From Branchiostoma lanceolatum (taxonomy: Eukaryota; Chordata; Leptocardii; Amphioxiformes; Branchiostomatidae), in NCBI RefSeq assembly GCF_035083965.1, contig NC_089732.1, forward strand, positions 17,091,424 to 17,155,423: 64,000 nucleotides of DNA, read 5' to 3'. How positions within the stretch are numbered: position 1 is the first letter of the stretch; each line of letters opens with the position of its first letter. The position numbers and the translations under genes are program-made. Shown here one piece after another: positions 42,491 to 55,100 of the stretch. The notes beneath the pieces are model-generated. The model was given only the letters and a program-made list of their open reading frames with translations. It made no database searches and was not told where the DNA came from.

Positions 42491-45400
42491 CATGCCGTCA
42501 CGAGAAACTGCATTCTTTATGTTCAGTCAACTGGCGTTACGTATACCTTCCACTTGAATGCTGCCATGCATAGCTGATGGGGTAGCTATATTAGAAGCGT
42601 TCTTCTCTTTGTTGACCTCCCAGGTGTACAAGGGTCCATTTCAACACCTTCATATGATATTGCAAACTTTTGTGTATATAGGAATCATTTGTAAAAAAAA
42701 AACATTAGAGGTTTTCTACCGACATCACAAAACGTTGACAATGTACATCTGTACCGATAAGCAAACTTTGTTTTTTTTCTTCAAATCTTAATCAGAAAAC
42801 GTAATCATAAAGTCATTCTGTTACTCTTTTTATCAAATTTGTTGCTTTAAGTGCATATATTGATATAACTCTCTTATGAAAACTTCTGCTGGTTGCTTTA
42901 TTTGAGAACAACCTATACTGGTGTACAAAACCTTTAAGTTAATTTCATCGAATCACGAAGTACAGATATTTTTCCTTCTGTTTCATTATTTCCTAAACTT
43001 GGAGAACCATCCAGCCACTCATTCTCTGACTAGAGATATAATTGCTGACAGAATCTAACTCCGTCAGAAGTACCTTACAACTTCATTGATGTCAACGGAC
43101 ACGGGAACAGACATTGGTAAATAGCCCGCTCGCACGCAAACGCATTAGCTCTAGACTGTGCATCGTGTTTGAAACCAAACCCACTTCGCCCATGGTTTAG
43201 CCAACAAGGAACATAATAACTCGCATCACATCACGTGGAACGCTATTTTCAGTCACCGTCTGGTCAGGCTAAAGGTATTTCTTGTTTTCTTGTTGTCGGC
43301 TGTTTTCTTTCCGACCGTCCAAATTATTCTGAACAGTGCCCGAATGCCTTCTCAATCAAAATGAGAACAGACCTACGGGGGATGTCACGGAAAGATAGAA
43401 GAAAGCGTCTAGACTATGCATGATGTACAAATTATGATTAATAAAGTGGTAAACTTACTAACTACTAAGTACCTAATACCAACAAAGAACACAAATAGTC
43501 TTGACTACAAGTGCATGTCATTGAGTTATCAGGCTAAGACTGATGTGTTAAAAAGTATTAGGTCTTTACAGGTACATAATCTATAATGCCCCTCCCCCAT
43601 TCTTCTACCTTTCTCTTCTATAACGTTATATGCGTTAACGAGACCTAAAATTAATCACATACATGGTACATGGTCGGTGTGAAAAGTGAGTGACTAATCA
43701 TCCATAACTGCTTTCCTAATACAGTACTATATATGTAGCGAGAGGATCGTGTGTGTGGTGTGTGTGTGGAGGTGGGGAGAGGTGTGGTGGTCAGCGAATG
43801 GCAGTGTGTGGAGGCGTTGTGATGAAAAGGCCAAGGTCGATTATCGGTCCCATGCTGTGCCCTTAGTAGACCTTAGTACTGCAGCATTAGTTCCGTTATT
43901 GTATCTTATGTCCAGGACGTGCTGAAGTCTTTATTTTTGGAAGAAGTGGTGGACATTTGGGCTTCGTACCAGCTTATTATAGAGCTGTATGGCGTTTTTG
44001 TTCAAATCTTTCAAGGAGGATGACTGAACAGCGAATTTTCATGATAGGTATGCAGGTAGCTTAGACGGAGTTGCACACAATGAAATGAAGCAACGGCACT
44101 TAGCATAATAAATGAGGAAATTCTATGATTCCAGTGTTTCCCATAATAGGGTCTTTATATATTATGTAACATAGTATGTCACGTAGAACATTTGAATACA
44201 ATTATACAAATTTGGACTCACTTTGCATAATCAATGCAAAAATGCCAGAATTCATATATTTGGTTAATGATTGGAATTTCATAATTGTGACATAATTGTG
44301 TAAGTTGCATAAATTTTGACATATCCAGGCATAGTTTATTCAGATATCGAAGCCATCTGCATTATCAAACTATGTCATTGAGGTATGACAGGTTCCCTTA
44401 CTCTAGTTGTGATAACTTAGGTGCCACTAGCCATCTTCAAAACCGGTTGTTAATAAAGAACCGTTGATTCGGGAGAATGACAGAGTTTGGGGAGGGGGGC
44501 AGCAAGCGACAGCAAGCGGCAGTTCCGTGCTATCACCACATCATTGAACCAGGATATCTCTTTCCCCCAAAGCTGTCCGTTTACAGCTTACGTATCACTG
44601 CAAACATGTTTGCCGTCCGTTCTGCATGAAGTTTTCCCAGTTATTTTGTTCCTCAACCCGATGTTTACATTAGCACGTCCGTGCCTTTCAGAACAGGTGG
44701 TGTTGACGGTGTTTTAGGCGAGACTCTGTCAATCGTATACAAAATGCACTTCACTAATGAGTCAAACACCGTTGAGTTGTTGGAAAAATTGTAAATAGGA
44801 TCGATAACGTTATCATGAAAGAATTTCAACATACAGTATGTATGAAACAGCTATTAGTCATGATGATAATCATCTAAGAAGAGGGACGCTTTTAACATCT
44901 TGGAAATGGTAGTTTTCCTCTGTAACTACGTCAAATTGTATCTTGGTTCTGTTGATGTTAGCATTGTTGGAATCAAGAATCGAAGTAACAGATGGCAGGG
45001 TATTGTAAACGGAGGCCTAGTTTATTTTGTTGATGATTCATGTGCCACAGTATCTGATCGACAGGCCAAAACAAGCCATTCCCGGGACCATGTTGGGCTG
45101 CATTCTTGACAACCTTCGCTGAGGAAGAAGTGTTTGCTGTGAACCTACAGGTCCAAGCTGGTGGCCATGTATCAATAAAAAAACGGTGTCAGCATGTCGT
45201 GAGCGTCTGTCAGTGTAGTAAGGGAAATGGAGGGGAAGGGGGGCGGTGGTGGTGGTGGTGTGCGCAGACGTTGATCGAGCACATTCAATCCTTTTGAACC
45301 CTAACGTGAGGCAAATTGGGCCAATAGAGTTTTACATTGGAATTTTGTGTATAAATACAACGCTGTATTTCATTGTTTGTAACCGCTTGACTACACCGTG

Positions 45401-45820
45401 AACTCCAATCTACGCCCACCCCTGAGTTCATCGTACACAGGAAATATTTGACATCTGATCATTGATATCCCTGTTGTTTGATCCATTTACAACTCTCAGC
45501 ACCTCAAACTGGAAAAGGCTTTTGCTGTGCCGTGTGTAAATATTTGAAGTTTTACCCACATACACTTACTAACTAATGGTAGCCAGATAAACGTTTCTGT
45601 AACTTTGCCCTGGCCAATTAATACTATACCAGTGGAATGCCAGTAGACACACACAATGTGCAGTATGGACATGTGAAGAGCACTTTTGAATTGCCGTACG
45701 ACATGCACATTTCGGATAAAGGTAGCGTCAGTTGGCCCACCGTGTTTTGGCGAACATTCCCGAGTCCGTTCAAACTCAACCCTGTGACATGATCGGAGGC
45801 ACCCGCCCATGTCAAGTTCC
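42491..45820. other. Divergent intergenic region
   Basis: About 3.3 kb between the two head-to-head genes. It contains the second copy of the ~0.9-kb duplicated segment, a (GT)-rich patch at 43740-43810 and a (GGT)n run at 45240-45260. No further gene was recognised; the open frames here are short and lack domain or splice support. Confidence 0.6.
44040..44935. repeat. ~0.9-kb duplicated segment (copy 2)
   Basis: Direct-orientation copy of 39080-40010 with small indels. Confidence 0.85.
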
Positions 45821-45825
45821 CTCAG

Positions 45826-45960
45826 CCAATAGAATGAGATGCTCCCTCATGACGTCACAAGGAAGTAAGCGAAGGAACATAAGCCAGCTTGTTGGACAGC
45901 GCGAATACACGTTCGACTTCTCTTGTAGTTAGGTAACTAGACAGTGAATTTATTATATAG
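45826..45960 (+). promoter_or_regulatory. Candidate core promoter of the plus-strand receptor
   Basis: In order: CCAAT (45826-45830), a perfect CRE palindrome tgacgtca (45850-45857) overlapping cacaaggaagta with an ETS-type GGAA (45856-45867), and a TATA-like ttatata (about 45953-45959), 55-60 bp before the ATG at 46014. The cacaaggaagta element is shared with the other gene's promoter. No transcription start can be fixed from sequence alone. Confidence 0.5.
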
Positions 45961-46013
45961 GTACTTATAGGAACCTAAGAATTGTGTGTGGAGTGGATTT
46001 TACCACCTGTACC

Positions 46014-46104
46014 ATGGAAGTGTTTGTCGGATCAGGTGCAAGACATGAGCGGCGCGCGCTGGGTGTTCTCGGTCTGGTCGTCTGCATGGCTACGGTAGTC
46101 ACGG
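46014..46104 (+). CDS. Signal-peptide exon of the plus-strand receptor
   Basis: ATG in the good context accATGG. MEVFVGSGARHERR is the polar n-region and ALGVLGLVVCMATVVT the hydrophobic core. Donor acgg|gtgagt; phase 1 into Ig1 (GLVDVT). Confidence 0.85.
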
Positions 46105-49100
46105 GTGAGTATGGCGGTCGTCTATGTTCACTATAAAGTACAAGGCTACTTGTTTTGGTCAATGTATAGACTTTTTCTAAATAATTATTGAGTTGTCGTT
46201 TGCAACTCTTAACTTGATAGAGTTCAAAAGTTAAGTGGACACATGCTGGGGTTTTTTCACATGTACATTGCATACAGGTCGTCAGTTAACATTTGTAATA
46301 ACGTAACTTTATTAAATACGTATCTATCTACAAACAGCGAGGACCCATGGGAAGAAATATCAGCTCTTCTAAAAAGAAAATGCATAGTCTGTAAGTTTTT
46401 CTCCGCCTGTTTAAAGCCGTGCGAGCATGTATTTATACTGAGGTCTATGATGAAGAATTGTGCTAGGGTTATCCATTATCGTCCACTTCAGTCTTTCTCC
46501 GTCTAGCGCTATGCTTGAAGAACATAGACCAGGAAAAGATGCATACAAACTGCCCAAAGCAGTCTGCAAATGAAAGTAAAGCCACTATGTTTGTCCTGCC
46601 GCTTGCTTGACGTGATGAAAGAAAACAATGTTGTGCAGTGAATTCCACCGACTTGTTCCGTATGTTTCCCGGCCACAGAGATTAAATGGCGTTTGATCAT
46701 CTTTAATAAGGGAAGTTGACTTACCAGAAATTTTTTTCAAGGAAAGTATATGCAGTATTATTAATACTACCCCGGCCACTCATGCCAGTTATTATACGTT
46801 ATACAGGTGTATAAATGTGACTTCCTACTGGGAAGATGTCAGGCTTTATTATCTGAGGGACACTTTCGGATATTGTTTGAAAATTTTAAGATTCAACGTC
46901 AATTGGAGGATGTGTTGATAGGGTTTTATTTATGCAGGTGTTTTTGATTCTTTTATTCACTTTTTTTACAAAAAATCGAAGGAGAGGGAAACAACGTATT
47001 TCCTAGCAATTTATAAGGTTGTAGCTAATATGTTGATTTGTACGTGAAAGTTGATACTAATAGTAACCACATTATTAAGACATACGATCATGGTTTAACT
47101 GTGTTTTTTTTTACTTACTTGATACGGCTAATTTGATAAAATAACCTCATAATACTCTCAAGAGATTGGTACTGCAGTCGAACTTTCGGGTTTTGTATCT
47201 TTGGCCATTGACATGCTGTGGTCTTGATTTCGGTGGAAGGTAGTTTTCGATGCAAGGAAGAAGTGGTGTATTTTAAGACCCCTAGCACCTTGCCTTTGAA
47301 CTGCAGGGACGTTTATGTAGAAATATTCCAAGGTGGATAGCTGTACAGAGGAACGACGGATTTCATGTTAATTGGTAAGGAGGTAGCTTAGACTGAAATA
47401 TAAATTTGCATCATGGGGAAAATCTATCATTCCATTGTTATTTTACAATAAGACTCGATACGTGTAACTGGTTCACGGTAGATGAAACATCAACATATAC
47501 ACATAATGATAAAGCAACTATGTGCCAAATGTATATAATCAATGCCAAAGTGTCAGAAATCATTAGTGGTAAATGGTGGGAATTACCTCAGACAGGTCTT
47601 GTGTTAAGAGAGTATCAACAATATTGACGTGTTAGTCATGTATCACTTGGACTGCGACAAGATATAGGCGTACCCTAGCCTACATGAGTCATGTTATTTA
47701 AAGGGTATACAAGTTCATCATTGTATCATACCATGTTCTTGGACATCTGTGGAGAAAGCCATGTTATGAACATTAATGGCTTGAAAGGTCTTTAAGACGA
47801 TGAAAGCCTTGCCAAAATAACTTTGCCATTAATATCATGCCACTTAACCATTGTCATGGATTACAATTTACCGCCAAGACACGTTGTGCAGGTTTGGTAC
47901 ACCTACATGTATGCCTAAACGTTGTTATTACCTTCACCAGAAGGTTATGTTTCTAGTTTTGCTATGGTAAAGTCAGAACGGGCTGTGCATGTAATTGTTT
48001 TGTATGCGAACAACATACGTCGAGAATATGTGGATGATGTTTGGCTGGTGGATATGTGTCGACTAACAATGGATAATTGTAATCGGCATCCTTGTTCCTT
48101 CCTACGATTATGCAAAGAGCAATGTATGTATGTATGTATGTGTGTTTGTATGTTTGTCTGTTACCAGCACAACTCCGGATCCAGAAGCTGTAGGTGAATC
48201 TACATGGCAAATGTGAACGTCCTATGTTATGGAACTCTATTTGTATATTCATCTTACTAAGAAGGAGGTGGCAATAACATCAATACAAAGCAAACTGCAC
48301 ATGTCCATTTTGCAATCCCGTGAAATATCATCGTGGTTCCCGACAAAACTAGAAACTCATTGGTACCGTATTTGGGTGTCCATTATTTTTTTCAGCCTAC
48401 AACAGACAAGATCGTTCCATGAAACAACTTTTTAGATGTGCGCGAAGGTGCAGTGAACCACTTTGCCCCTCTGTGCTTTTCATGCATGACGCGCCCGCCA
48501 TGCCAGGTCTATTGTTGGAATGCATCAAAACATGGTTGTTGTACTCTCAACTGATCTTGTGGTGCAAATATCAAAAATAGGTCCAAGTGAACTCACGTAC
48601 GATGACTGTGATATGTTTTATGTTATTTTATTAGAACCAACTGGATTTTTGGAATGCATCATTGTCTGAATTAAATTACACAGTGCGAGTACATGGAGCT
48701 ATCTTCTATAGGAGGTATGCAGCTGAATCCTTTGAAGTGGCGCAATCTTAATTTGATACCATCATGGTGGGACAAGACGTTTTTTGGTTTCCACGCTCAA
48801 TTTATCCTCCTTTCTTCGGAAGAATGTGTTTTGGCAACGTTACGACACAAAATTATGTTGCATTTTTGATGCAGACACGTAAAGGTACTCACTATTCCCA
48901 CTGCAAACTGATTGGATCAGACTAATGAGTTCCTCTGAACATACCTTATAAGTACATGAGGGACAGACTACCCACTGTCACTTCAGCGGATTCATCCAAC
49001 ACTTACCGAGGGAGCGTGACGGAGACTGATCCAAAAGACAGGGGAATGGGAAGGGGAGGAAAAATAAAGACATAATTTTGGAGACGGCGCGAACTGTTTT

Positions 49101-52100
49101 CCCCACCCACCCACCCTCTATGATAACATGTTAAAGTAACGGGACTGGTCAGGATCTGTTGCGCGACTTCGGCGTGGACCCCATAACGCATATGGATGAT
49201 CCAAGAAGTGCGCAGTGGGTATAGGTTACTGTTCAATGCTAATTTCTTCTTCAATTCTTTTTTCAAAGATTGACATAGCACTTCCACGTCTATTTTCATC
49301 TACAGGTTTAGTAGACGTGACCATTGTCAGTAAGTACCCGTTCTTTGAGGAGTCAGCGGATACCTGGCTGTACTGTTACTACACGGGTAGTCTCATCAAC
49401 CAGAACGGGTACTATTTTGGTGTAGTGGTCAACACTGGATCAGGAACGGGATTTACAAGACAAAGATACAGTGATAGTGTAACTGGAGGCAAGAGTGTGA
49501 GAATCTTTGATAACGCTGGAGACTTCCGGGTTGGAGCTTTCTCCTGTCAAGTAAGCGACGGAAGTCAGACCGAGAAGGCCATCACCTTCAAAATGAAGTC
49601 ACAGGGTGAGTACACAACTCGCTGCTAAATATATTTGAATATTCCTTTATTTTGCTTGGAATTCATTTGAGCCACCAGCCTTCAGATTGTGCAAAGTATA
49701 TCAATGTATATTCCTTACATAATTCTTGCAGCCGATATCTGGCCCGTGACCTTCACAGTAACGGCCAACACAGGCGACCCCGTGACCATACAGATGGTGC
49801 AGAAGTCCAGTAGAACCGGTACCCTGGAGTGGAGGAAGGGCGGGGTCGGGGGGACTGTCCTGACTGGACAGAACGGACTCAACCTCACCATAGCCAGTGT
49901 CCAGTCTTCAGATGAGGGGATCTATGAGTGCTACTATCAGGGGGATACTGAGAGAAAACAGGGAATCATGAGGCTCATTGTCAGAGGTGTGTTATCTTCA
50001 TGTGAATACAGGGTAATCTACAAAGTCAAAGTTACATTACTAATACAGAGGCGGCGGCACGAAATTTTGAATGGGGGGCCAAGATAATTGAGATGAAATA
50101 TTCGCTATGACGAGCGCCGAAGGCGCGAGGCGTCGCGCCTATGCTCCCTCGAAATCTAAACCCTCTGAAATGCTATTTCCTACATTCTGAGGGGCTAATT
50201 TTGCAGGAAGAGTAAGCTAAGTTTAATGACATCTCTATTTGTAAAAAGAAATACAGAAGGGTGTCAGCTTGGTTTTGGGGGAACGGCGCCCTCCCGACAT
50301 ATGTTTTCGCTAGAGGCACGACACGCTCCCACGGGAAGATTTAAAATTCTTGACCCATTTGCTATTTCTTGATTTCTGAGGGATAAATTTTGATGGTAAA
50401 GTAATCTTAGTTCAATGACATCTCTATGTAAAAAAAAAAAATACAGAAGGGTTTCAGCTTCAATTTCGGGGGACGACGCCCTCCCGACATATGATTTTTC
50501 TGCCAGAGCGCGACATTGAAAATATTTAAAAATTGAAATATGCGATAGATTAAACAAATACAGAAGGGTTTTAGCTTGAACTTTAGGGGGCGACGCCGTC
50601 CCGACATGTCTTTAAATCTATTCACCAACAAGTGCCAGAATACCTACATATATTTGACAGAACATCTCACACTTATGTAACAAGACATAATTCAAACTTA
50701 TCTTTGCAACTCCCGAAAGTCAGACTAGAATCTGTCAGGAGAAAATTTGCATACAGGGGTGCATTTGCCTGGAATGAGTTGCCGGCCACAGTTAGAGCGG
50801 CTACGCCGGGCCAAACTTTTAAAAGCAAGTAAGACAGTATTGCTGACCTCTGACCTCCAGACCCGGCCTGTCATATCAACTCTGATTTAAGGATTATGAT
50901 TTGGATTCGACGCTCGGTTTTGTATATATATATATTTTTGGTTACTTTCTGTTCATTATTTTAAGTTATTTCCTTGTTATGTTATTTCAGTCTGTTAATG
51001 TTATTCTGTGCAGGGCACGCCTGAAAAGCAGTGCGTTTAGTACTGAGTGCGTCCACCCTGGATAAAGAAAACAGAAATAAATAAATATATAGATACATAT
51101 ACGCCGGCGCCACAACAATCCTACGGCGGTCCGGGAGTATGCTAACGTCGGAGAAAATTTTGAAATCTTGACCCGCTGAAACGATATTTCCTACATTTAG
51201 AGAGGCAACTTGTGCTGGTAGAGTCAGCTAAGTTAAGAAAATCTGATACACAAGGGTTTCAGCTTAATTTTCATAGTGATAGTAACACTAGGCGCAATTC
51301 CTGTATCATGTCGTGTAATGTTTATTGTTAATCGCGGATTCACACTTAACAAACCATGAGTCCTGACCATTTATATACTGCTCGACTCATTATGCTGAAC
51401 GCTATCCACTCACTGGTACTTTCATCGGTGCTAAAAATCGCCCACACACAGGTGAAAAAAACGCATGTCCCTGATGCTTTACGTATTCTGTGCGGCAGAT
51501 TGTGCTGAGAACAAGTGGGGTCCGCCCTCCTGCACTGGAGACTGTCCTGTGTGCTATAACGGCGGTGTGTGTGACGACAACACGGGGGAATGTGTCTGCC
51601 CTCCGGGCTTCTATGGACACAACTGTGAAAGTGGTAAGACAAAGTTACTCACTGGAAGTTCCCTAACGTTACATGCTTACAAATCAACAGATCTAGAAAT
51701 ATGTTCCGCACTTCTTCTTTTTTTCCAGCCTGTGCTAACAACAAGATCGGTACGAGCTGCACGAGAGAGTGTGAGGGTGGAGACTGTACAGGCCAGCTGC
51801 TGTGTGTGATGGACCCGTACGGCTGCTCCTGTGCTCCTGGACTCATGGGGATAGAGTGTAATACGGGTGAGTATTGTTATGAAACGTAACAAAAGTTGGA
51901 CCAAAAGCCAATAGCGGACAATTTTACACTCACATGCCAGAAGTATCAGATACCAATGAAAAGTAAAACGTGTCCAATTGAGTATATCCAAAACGAAATG
52001 CATATACAATAATATTTGAAAATTGATACTTGACCTTTCATACTTACCGATTCATTCCGAAATGTATTACACAACTCTGTATACTTCCTGTTTCAGTTTG

Positions 52101-55100
52101 TTCAGACGGCTTGTACGGAGCTGGGTGCACCCAAACCTGTCACTGTGCGAGCGGAGGTTCCGTGTGTGACGTCATGACTGGAGTCTGCTCTAGTGGAGGG
52201 TGTGAGGCTGGGTGGAAGGGAAGCAACTGTCAGACAGGTCAGATAAGTGGAGTCATTTTGACAATTTGTTTAACGACCATTAGTGAAAGAAAGTGTTTCA
52301 GGCTAAACGGTTTGTAATGTGAATACATGCATGATATGTTTCTAATTGTTATTGTAGTGTGCTACTCTGGTGAGTTCGGACCCGACTGTACCGGTACCTG
52401 TCACTGTGCGAGTGGAGGTTCTGTGTGTGACGTCATGACTGGAGTCTGCTCTAGTGGAGGGTGTGAGGCGGGGTGGAAGGGAAGCAACTGTCAGACAGGT
52501 CAGATAAGAGGAGTCATGTTGACAGTTTGTTTAATGACCATTAATGAAATAAAGCGTTTCAGGCTAAACGCTTTGTAATGTGAATACATGAATGATATGT
52601 TTCTAATTGTTATTGTAGTGTGCTACTCTGGTGAGTTCGGACCCGACTGTACCGGTACCTGTCACTGTGCGAGTGGAGGTTCTGTGTGTGACGTCATGAC
52701 TGGAGTCTGCTCTAGTGGAGGGTGTGAGGCTGGGTGGAAGGGAAGCAACTGTCAGACAGGTCAGATAAGTGGAGTCATTTTGACAATTTGTTTAACAACC
52801 ATTAGTGAAAGAAAGTGTTTCAGGCTAAACGCTTTGTAATGTGAATACATGAATGATATGTTTCTAATTCTTATTGTAGTGTGCTACTATGGTGAGTTCG
52901 GACCCGACTGTACCGGTACCTGTCACTGTGCGAGTGGAGGTTCCGTGTGTGACGTCATGACTGGAGTTTGCTCTAGTGGAAGGTGTGAGGCTGGGTGGAA
53001 GGGAAACGACTGTCAGACAGGTGATTATACTTCGTGGTCTCATGCGTGAGGTAGCCGTCCATATGTAGAACAATCAATGTATTTTTATTCTGCAAGTCTG
53101 ACTTTTCCTGATTTATTCTTAACTTCAGCGTGCACAAACGGTGAGTTCGGACCCGACTGTACCGGCACCTGTCACTGTGCGAGCGGAGATTTCGTGTGTG
53201 ACGTCCGGACTGGAGTCTGTTCTGGTGGAGGGTGTGAGGCCGGATGGAAAGGGAATTATTGTCAAACTGGTAAGCCATCACACACAACTTGAACGATACC
53301 ACTGAGCTTTCGAACTTTCGTAAGGCGTATCAGTATTACTGTTCCCGCTGGCAATACCTGCCAGCTTGCACAGACTGAGGATCACACCGGATAACGCTGC
53401 ATAACTTTCAACTGCGGAGAGTTGGCGTGTGGCTTCCAAGCCGGAGATTGCTCTTGTAGAGTATATGAGACTGGATAGAAAGAGTCTGCTGTTAAGAAAG
53501 TGATTGTTCTTCGTTGTCTTCTTCGTGGTGTATCTGCATGCCTTGCATATATCGAGTAATGTATTGTTATTCTACAGGCGTTTACTTTCTTTAATATTGT
53601 TCTTTTCTCCAGCCTGTACGCCCGGTGAGTTCGGACCCGACTGTACCGGTACATGTCACTGTACGGACGGAGATTCCGTGTGTGACGTCATGACTGGAGT
53701 CTGCTCTAGTGGAGGGTGTGAGGCTGGGTGGGAGGGAAACAACTGTCAGACAGGTGATTCAGATATGTGTTGTCATGTGAACACTTTGTATTTTGGCAGT
53801 AAGTGAAAGGGAGGGATTGATTTTATATGTTTTCATATATGAATAACGTTACATGTTTAATGTGCTTCCTTAACGTTTCATTTATAGTGTGCTCACAGGG
53901 CGAGTTCGGACCCGACTGTACCGGCACCTGTCACTGTGCGAGCGGAGATTCCGTGTGTGACATCCGGACTGGAGTGTGCTCTAGTGGAGGGTGTGAGGCT
54001 GGGTGGAAGGGAAACAACTGTCAAACAGGTGATTCACACATTCTCTACTATACATCGCACACTTATCCATGAGCCCTAGCCGTAATTGGAGAGATTGCCA
54101 TAACATGTATGTCTGCGATTTTCTTCCTGTTACCTTTTCAGCCTGTATGCCCGGTGAGTTCGGACCAGGCTGTACGAGCACCTGTCACTGTGCAAACGGA
54201 CCAGCTGCCTGTAACAAGACAACTGGAGCATGTACTGGGGATTGTCATGACTTATGGACAGGGGACTCGTGTCAAATCCCTACAGGTATTGAAATAACAA
54301 CTGCTGTGCTTATGGTACATATACACAATGCATGCGGACGTGGTTGTAAAAACCTTTGTGGTTATATTGATAACCAATGCAATGGCAAATACTGTCACCT
54401 AAGGTTTGGCCTTACTTTTTGCAAGTTATGTTTGTATTGGAATGATAATAGCATTTCTGCTTTAGCGACTGTCTCGTACGAGGATCTCTTTACCGAGGAG
54501 GAAGGCTGCTTCTTTGGTGATTCTTCTGACCACATAATAGCGTACAACGACACAGACGTAGACGAGTGTGCCCGCCGCTGTCTGCAAGGTTACGGCAGTT
54601 ACGACGGCGTCAACCCGCCATGTCTGTCCTTCAACCATCGCCCCGCGGGATCGCCAGAGGGCGGCAGTGCACGGTGTTGGCTCAGTAGTAGTGACAAGGA
54701 CAGGGCGGTGTCTCCCGGCTCAGAGTGGGACAGTTGGCCTGATCGAAATTATTACCAGATGCAAGGTACCGGTGAATGCATCTTTTTGATTATTCTTGTG
54801 GTTAACGATGAATTCTAGATCTCTGCTCATCCCCCGCTACATTTTCAAACATGTTTGTTAAATATCACAAGTTGGCGTGTGTCCTTGTAACTTGGACGTT
54901 AAATCGTACACGTATGTTCTCTTGTTTAAAATCATATACAGCTGTTGCACATAGCATTCATTTTAAAATAGTAGTGCAGGCGCCGGGAAGTCAATTCATC
55001 CAAACGTCGCTTCTTTTCAGACATTCTAGCGCCCCGAGACTGTACTGACGTGTTCGCCCTTGGGATTCAGTACAGTCATGTTTACACTACTATTCATCCC

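Noticed and set aside
49003..49299. 98-codon minus-strand frame just before Ig1 of the plus gene
   Set aside because: Low-complexity translation of intron sequence, without domain or splice evidence.
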